NCBI GenBank assembly: GCA_029718625.1
Contig: CM056379.1
Location: 60,477,626-60,541,625 of the forward strand
Origin: Synaphobranchus kaupii
Taxonomy: Eukaryota; Chordata; Actinopteri; Anguilliformes; Synaphobranchidae
Direction of reading: 5' to 3'
Length of the DNA stretch: 64,000 nucleotides
The translations under genes and the position numbers were made by a program. The notes beneath the pieces were generated by a model that was given only the letters and a program-made list of their open reading frames with translations, ran no database searches and was not told the origin of the DNA. Positions 57,968 through 64,000 of this stretch are shown here, piece by piece; the first letter of the stretch is position 1, and the number at the start of each line of letters is the position of its first letter.

Positions 57968-59790
57968 GAGGGGTAGATCCACTAAGAAACTATAAAGACC
58001 ACAGTGTCTGCTGCTTACTGCGCAACAGCTGCGAATGCTATCTGAACCATGTTAGTGACTGAACACTGAAGTATTGATGCAAATCAAGTAACCATGCATG
58101 GTTCAGAAGTACAATAATATGTCGGTATTTGTAGTTGGTAAACATATTTTTTGACCAATGTGATGTTTAATCTTTGCTGCATTGGTTTACATTTATGGTC
58201 AGACTTCATCTCAGTTTTTTATCAAAAAACAAGAAAAGATTTAAAATATGCACAATTGATATGTGATCTTAATGGGCCTTGCTGTCAAGCTATCTCTGAA
58301 TGCACAAATGAAGTAAAAGGCTGGTTTTGCTCATTTTTGAAGTTGAGCAGGTGCTGATTCAATAGCATTGATCGGAAACCATCCCGTCATTTTGCAAAGG
58401 AATTAATTTAAATTTGATACTCAAATATCAAATTTGATACTTATTTCATAGAATTAATGTTACCATTGTTGAAGGCTAAACAGGCGTAGGTCTTTATTAC
58501 TGTACCATTGTTGAAGGCTAAACAGGAGTAGGTCTTTATTACTGTACCATTGTTGAAGGCTAAACAGGAGTAGGTCTTTATTACTGTACCACTGTTGAAG
58601 GCTAAACAGGAGTAGGTCTTTATTACTGTACCATTGTTGAAGGCTAAACAGGCGTAGGTCTTTATTACAGTACCATTGTTGAAGGCTAAACAGGCGTAGG
58701 TCTTTATTACAGTACCATTGTTGAAGGCTAAACAGGCGTAGGTCTTTATTACTGTACCATTATTGAAGGCTAAACAGGTGTAGGTCTTTATTACAGTACC
58801 ATTGTTGAAGGCTAAACAGGCGTAGGTCTTTATTACTGTACCATTGTTGAAGGCTAAACAGGCGTAGGTCTTTATTACTGTACCATTGTTGAAGGCTAAA
58901 CAGGCGTAGGTCTTTATTACTGTACCATTGTTGAAGGCTAAACAGGCGTAGGTCTTTATTACAGTACCATTGTTGAAGGCTAAACAGGCGTAGGTCTTTA
59001 TTACTGTACCATTGTTGAAGGCTAAACAGGCGTAGGTCTTTATTACAGTACCATTGTTGAAGGCTAAACAGGCGTAGGTCTTTATTACAGTACCATTGTT
59101 GAAGGCTAAACAGGCGTAGGTCTTTATTACTGTACCATTGTTGAAGGCTAAACAGGCGTAGGTCTTTAATACTGTACCATTGTTGAAGGCTAAACAGGCG
59201 TAGGTCTAAATATTCTTCAAACAATGAAATGGGGGACTCAAATTAGAGCAGAAAACAAATTACAGGGGCATGTTCCATTTCATCTTTGTTGTCAAGCAAT
59301 TACAGTACGCCTGCACTGACAAATAATTTCTGTCGCTGTCAACCCAGACAGGGATAACCTTGTAGGGAAGATCCACTCTCTTTCAAATCTAACATGTTAG
59401 TGGCTGTTAGTTTCGTCTACAACAGCTGCCATGATCACTGCAAGGTTTACATGCTGCATGGCTTTTAAACAGATTACACTGCTTACTGCCAGATTTCAGG
59501 TTGCCTTAAAGAAAAATCCATGATTACGGCAAGCGGTAATTTGCAAACATATTCGTAAATTAGCCATGTCCTGTATTGACCCCTATTTGCATAAAACTGG
59601 TCATTTGGTGCTGAGATTTATGTAGATAGCACACTTAAATATGCATGACCCAGACAGTGCACTGTGTTGCTGTTTTCCTGGTAGTACGGTTACATGAGCT
59701 TTTAACCCACTGCTGCTTCTTTGTGAATGGTACATCATTCTTGTCTGGTACTGTCATCGGTTTAACTGGCACAAAAGCTTCGAAATTGTT
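57968..59790. mobile_element. Dispersed repeat family R, copy 2, interrupted by a minisatellite
   Basis: It is colinear with 47720-49650 (GGGTAGATCCACTAAG start; AAATATGCATGACCCAGACA and CTTTGTGAAT at the end). The copy lies in the intron upstream of srcin1 exon A and contains the 42-bp array at 58461-59208, absent from copy 1. Confidence 0.6.
58461..59208 (+). repeat. 42-bp minisatellite, 18 copies
   Basis: The unit TACCATTGTTGAAGGCTAAA followed by CAGG(C/A/T)GTAGGTCTTTATTAC(T/A)G repeats with exact 42-bp period. There are 17 full copies and a partial one of 34 bases. Copies differ at a few positions only, so the array is young. Confidence 0.97.
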
Positions 59791-59876
59791 TTGTTTGTAG
59801 TTTACTTTGATTATTCATTCTTTAATTAAAATACATTGCGTGAAATATATGCAGACCGTAGATATATTAAAAACGT

Positions 59877-60560
59877 TATGCCATGGGTTGCGCCTGCCTT
59901 TCCTTAGTTCTGCGGTCGTTTGTTCTTTGCTTTTCGACAGGGCAATCTATCGGATTTTTCCGTGTTCCATGCCGGGGTTTCCTTTCTTTCCGGCACTTAA
60001 TGAGTGCACCTGTTTCAGATTTCCTGTCTCTATTTAAGCCCAGGATTTCCTTCTTCCGAAACTTGGTTGTTATTCGCTCATTTTGACACTAAGCCGGTAA
60101 GGTATAGGCACTCTAAGGAGACCTCTTTCCTCCATCGCCTTGCTTTGGAGTTACGAGGGACTTGCCTTTATGTGCTTTAGACACACATAGGATACACGCT
60201 TTCCTTTGCATTTTCTGTCCTTCGCTCCTGCTACCGTTCTAGTCTCTCTGAGACAGCTTTCTTTTCCGTCTCTCTTTATTTCCTTGTTTTCTCTCTAATC
60301 GAGAGTGAGAGGTATTTTCCTTTCACTTTTATTTTCTCAAACCTATGAGCCTCGTTCGCCCGATAATTTTCGGGTCGCTATTATTTCTCCTCTGTATTGC
60401 TCTCCGGCTTTGAGAGTAGGAGCTGTTTTTTCTTTCTCTATTTTTCTCCCCTATTCGCGGATTCTGTCCGCTTCATTGGTGTTCTTAGTTGAACACTTTA
60501 AGAATCCCTTTAGTCGTATCTGGTCCTCCGAACCATTCGCCTCCCCCTTACACATTAGGT
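59877..60560 (+). mobile_element. LTR-like fragment related to the 62537 element
   Basis: It contains a TATTTAAG box at 60031-60038 followed by a CTTCTTCCG stretch. It also contains AGGAGACCTCTTTCCTCCAT...GGAGTTACGAGGGACTTGCC, similar to AGGAGACCGTTTTGCTCCGT...TTGCGGTACTTGCC near 62857. The boundaries are uncertain. It abuts the right half of a MITE. Confidence 0.45.
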
Positions 60561-60567
60561 AAAATAT

Positions 60568-60700
60568 AGGTAAAACATTAAATATATTTTCTTTGTACTG
60601 TTTTAAATTAAATATATGTAAAAGAGAATTTACAAATCACTGCTTTCTGCTTTTAGGTGCATTTTACCTACTGTCCCAACTTTTTTGGAATTGAGGTTTG
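60568..60700. mobile_element. Palindromic MITE (copy 3), right half only
   Basis: GGTAAAACATTAAATATATT through TTTTTTGGAATTGAGGTTTG, followed by TA. It is the right arm of the family at 4720-5204. The left arm is missing, replaced by the LTR-like fragment. Confidence 0.75.
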
Positions 60701-62098
60701 TACACTGAAACCTGCAAGTCTAACTATAGTATATACACACTGGACCTCATCCATGAAGCAAAAAGAAGGATTATTATAACACTGAAATCAAAGTTCTTTT
60801 TAGCAGATGTTCAGTCAAGGAAAAAGAAAATAGTTCAGTATTGTCCGTTCTGGTGTCATACGAACTGGAAAAGTAAAAAGCCTGGCAGGAGAAAACGTGC
60901 AGGACGGCAGGATCTCCCGTCACAGAAACTGTTATAGTTCAAGCCTTTCTGCATTAGAGGAGTGCATTGCTTCCATCTGCCAAGCACTAAGGTCTGTCAT
61001 GCATCTGTAAATTAAATTTGTAACTTCCATATGGCGATTTATGGGTGTGGTTTCATGCTAATCGCAAAATAAGGTTCACGCTCTTGTCATTTATGATTAA
61101 TCGGAAATTATGAACATACGCACGGAATACGAACAAATCTGCCTTTCCCGCACGGTTTGATGTCTCGTAGCCTGGAAATAAATAAAATGTTGGTGTTCTG
61201 TGCGTGTGAGAGGTGGTTTGAAATACCATATCCCCTAGTGATGGAAAGAGGTATTTAGGAACCTATATACTCTGACACAGTAAACAGCAATTTGACAAAT
61301 ATATTCTTATCAATAAGCCAGCTGTCTCTCACAGCAGCCCCTGTCTCTCACAGCAGCAACCAAATGAGTGCCAACTGAACTGCCCCGCAGAAAGAAACTG
61401 TCGTGGGTCCCACCAGGCCACCGAGCCCCGACTTTGAACAACAGGCCTACATTTCACATCACATATGAGCTGCACATTGATGTGATAGTCCTTTCTTTTC
61501 ATATATGCAAAAATATCTTCGGATGGAGCCTTGAGACTATGTGTGTGCAGTACAGTCTATGGCACTGATAACATTGGGCAGGTTGACAAGTCCATAAAAA
61601 CCCGAAAATGAGTAGCCAGACATTTATCATTCTCAGCCAACAATTATGCGCAATCCTAAAGATGCGTTCTCTCCAAAGGATGCCGTGCATCAACTCCAAC
61701 AGCACAAGATCAGCCATTGCACTGCTGGCTACATTAAGCCATTTTATAGCAAATTTTGCTCATTGGTTAAATGTTTGTTTTATATTTAATGTCATATAAC
61801 ATTAAAATTTTATCAATTCAGGAAAATAGTACTGGGAGCATTAATTCATTTATGGGTCTAATTAAATAAGTTCATAGCCTAAAATTTTTAATAGGCTATT
61901 TTTAAAAGATTAATAGGCGTAATCTAAAGTGCTTGCTTTTTACAATTATTATGTTTGCATTGTGCATTTCAAAGGCTACATTTAGTCTTAATTTAACGGA
62001 AAATAAAAATAAATTAATTTTCTAATTGACATTCAGTAGCTATATTTAATGGCAGTTAGAATTTATGAATGCGGTATGCGTGGTCCTGAGCAGGTGTA

Positions 62099-62342
62099 CA
62101 GTTGAAGACGCATGTTTACATACACTTAGGTTGAAGTCATTAAAACTTATTTTTAACCACTCCACAGATATCGTGTTAGCAAACTATTGTGTTGGCAAGT
62201 CAGTTAGGACATCTACTTTGTGCATGACACAAGTAATTTTTCCAACAATTGTTTACAGATTATTTCACTTTTAATTCACTATATCACAATTCCAGTGGGT
62301 CAGAAGTTTACATACACTAAGTTGACTGTGCCTTTAAATTTT
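62099..62342 (+). mobile_element. Sleeping-Beauty-type Tc1 left end with two direct repeats
   Basis: After TA it reads CAGTTGAAGACGCATGTTTA, then CATACACTTAGGTTGAAGTC. The inner direct repeat is CAGTGGGTCAGAAGTTTACA with TACACTAAGTTGACTGTGCC. This IR/DR arrangement is that of salmonid-type Tc1 elements. No transposase follows; the sequence changes to another Tc1-like repeat at about 62345. Confidence 0.82.
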
Positions 62343-62344
62343 TA

Positions 62345-62536
62345 ATATTTGGTCACATATCCTTTGGCTTTGCATGCCATGACTTCCTGATGTCTGTGAC
62401 CCAACAACATCAAAAGACTCTTGATATCTTATTTTCTGGTACTCTTACAACCGATACTATAACGTCTCTGCAGTTCAATGGATCTCTATGGGAATTGGGG
62501 GGTGGGACTAGATTTAGCTGTAAATTACACTGGAAC
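62345..62536 (-). mobile_element. Tc1-like repeat fragment (inverted copy of 34990-35215)
   Basis: TGCATGCCATGACTTCCTGA and CTTGATATCTTATTTTCTGG are the reverse complement of sequence at 35080-35170, and the GGGTGGGACTAGATTTAG part continues as at 35020-35040. It is cut by the LTR at 62537. Confidence 0.65.
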
Positions 62537-64000
62537 TGTCATGGTTTTTAACCCTTTTTCCCTATGCGGTCGTTTTCCTCAGTGGCCACGCGAGGGCACT
62601 GCCCTTTTGGTGGATGCTTGCTCCGCCCTGCTTAGATTGCGGAGCTTCTGTTAGCATCCACACCTGCGCGTGGTTACCTTGAGAGCTATTTAAGCCTTCT
62701 GTTTCCTTCTTTCGGGGCTTCGATATTGATTGTTGATTGTGATTGTTTGATTGTTTGTTCTGTGGTGTATTTTCTGGTATTATTTGTGTTGTTTTGTATG
62801 TGGTTTATTTTACCCTTTTAAAGTTTTAATCGTATGATTAGATCTAGGTTTTTAAGGAGACCGTTTTGCTCCGTTGTGCTTTTATTGGAGTTTTGCGGTA
62901 CTTGCCTTTGTGCTTTGAGCTTTCAGGTTGAGCTTTTTTAGCTTTACTAAGAGACAGGGCGTTTGTATCATACTGACTTTAGGGTTTTAATTATTCTTAG
63001 AGGCAGGTCGGTTATTTTCGATTAAGTTTGCATTGGTCTTTTGTTACAGCTGTTCTGTTTCGTCCTTTTCACCTGCGATTTTGTTCGGAACTGTAGTTCT
63101 GTTCGTTCTCCGGGTGTGTCCCTCCTTATATGGAGCTTGGACGATGCTATGAACATGTTTGTGTTTGATTGCGCGTTTATGAAAGTAACCATGGAACGTT
63201 ATCTCTGTTCTTTTCGCCTCGTTACATTTCCCATTATTGAGAGGCTAGGGCGTTTATTTTCTACCAAGCTTCTGTTAGTTACTTTGCTAGTAAAGTTATG
63301 GGACAACGGTGTTCCGTTGGCTCACCTGTAAAATGTTTCTCTTCTGGGAGATTGGGCGTTTACCCCTTTATGTTTTCTGCATTTGACTGCGAGCCTATGA
63401 AACTAGCCATGGAACGTTATCTCTGTTCCTTTGCCTCGTCACATTCCTCTTTATCAAGAGGCACGGCATTTATTTTCTATTTAACTCGTTTGGTCTTTTA
63501 GCCGGTGATGTCCGGTGCTGCTGTCCTGTTCGTCCTTTTCACCTGCGGGACGATTTTGTTCGGAATTGTAGTTCTGTTCGTTCTCTGGGTGTGTCCCTCC
63601 CTTATATGGAGCTTGGACGATGCTATGGACATGTTTGCGTTTGACTGCGAGTCTTATGGAAGTAGCCACGGAACTTTATCTCTGTTCCTTCGCCTTCTCG
63701 TTACATTCCTCTTTACCAAGAGGCACGGCTTTTATTCTCTATCTAACTCGTTTGGTCTTTTAGCCGGTGATGTCCGGTGCTGCTGTCCTGTTCGTCCTTT
63801 TCACCTGCGGGACGATTTTGTTCGGAACTGTAGTTCTGTTCGTTCTCCGGGTGTGTCCCTCCTTATATGGAGCTTGGATGATGCTATGGACATGTTTGCG
63901 TTTGACTGCGAGCCCTCGATAGTAGCCTTGGAATGTTAGATCCCCGTTCCTTTCACCTCTTGGTATACTAATTCGTATTCGTTTTCAGTGTTTGTTGGTT
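62537..64000 (+). mobile_element. LTR with internal tandem repeats, running off the window
   Basis: It starts TGTCATGGTTTTTAACCC and matches the reverse complement of 36440-36955. TATTTAAG box at 62687-62694. Downstream, a unit beginning GCCGGTGATGTCCGGTGCTG occurs at 63501 and 63763 (262-bp period), with two diverged earlier relatives at about 63045 and 63310. The ORFs across it are by-products of the repeats. The right end is outside the window. Confidence 0.65.

Noticed and set aside
58461..59208. CRISPR-like regular repeat spacing
   Set aside because: The units are contiguous near-identical copies without unique spacers, in a vertebrate intron: a minisatellite.
58760..59224. 154-codon minus-strand frame with a 14-residue repeat
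   Set aside because: It exists because the 42-bp minisatellite unit is a multiple of three. No start context, splice sites or homology.
63041..63939. Plus-strand frames of 67-144 codons
   Set aside because: They follow the LTR tandem repeats, share the same phrases in each unit and have no retroelement domain.
1..64000. A prokaryote-style defence or biosynthetic system
   Set aside because: The window is vertebrate intron-exon DNA. All long frames are exons, retroelements or repeat artefacts.

Overview
The window is vertebrate genomic DNA, almost certainly from a teleost fish. Its genes are split into small exons with GT/AG introns. Long CA/GT microsatellites are common, and the transposon classes are typical of fish: an L2-like LINE, Sleeping-Beauty-type Tc1 ends, TA-flanked palindromic MITEs, hAT-like ends, fish LTRs and a tRNA-derived SINE. 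There are no bacterial-style operons, no CRISPR array and no prokaryotic defence locus. All exon calls below were made by reading splice sites, phase and protein similarity by eye. Paralogue names rest on remembered family sequences, not on a database search. Two protein-coding genes can be supported, and they converge tail to tail. (1) The 3' half of a formin-like gene, best matched to FMNL1, lies on the plus strand (338-8203). Nine exons encode the rear of the FH2 domain and the DAD. They are followed by two alternative last exons, at 4284-4375 and 8103-8203, separated by a 3.4 kb transposon complex. (2) The 3' half of SRCIN1 (p140Cap, a Src-kinase signalling inhibitor) lies on the minus strand, from 57777 down to at least 33300. 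Fourteen phase-consistent exons are seen. They run from the '[12 protein letters not shown]' motif through the coiled-coil core to the 'KQR(E/A)' tail region. One is a 1.4 kb exon (39451-40866) that resembles the paralogue KIAA1217/SKT and that I do not recall in human SRCIN1. The end of the gene is uncertain. Three phase-compatible 3' exon candidates were found (31859-32089, 29726-29971, 16147-16635), and the last would have a long AT-rich 3' UTR reaching about 10.4 kb. Layout: 1-8203 fmnl1; 8204-10390 fmnl1 3' UTR and intergenic; 10391-16146 probable minus-strand 3' UTR; 16147-33299 candidate srcin1 3' exons, large introns and transposons (hAT-like 17343-18215, L2 LINE 19863-22892, hAT-like 24814-25812, SINE 25884-26063); 33300-57777 srcin1 exons and introns, including a triple-nested transposon stack at 33791-37100; 57778-64000 upstream srcin1 intron with an 18-copy 42-bp minisatellite, LTR fragments and a Tc1 end. 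The two proteins both act on actin and adhesion, FMNL1 as an actin nucleator/elongator and p140Cap as a Src/cortactin adaptor, but nothing in the sequence shows joint regulation. The points most worth a second look are: UG-repeat tracts abutting the 3' splice sites of exons in both genes; a 51-bp near-perfect inverted repeat starting 26 nt inside a srcin1 intron; the SKT-like exon block and multiple 3' ends of srcin1; and a possible intron-retention isoform adding a hydrophobic tail.
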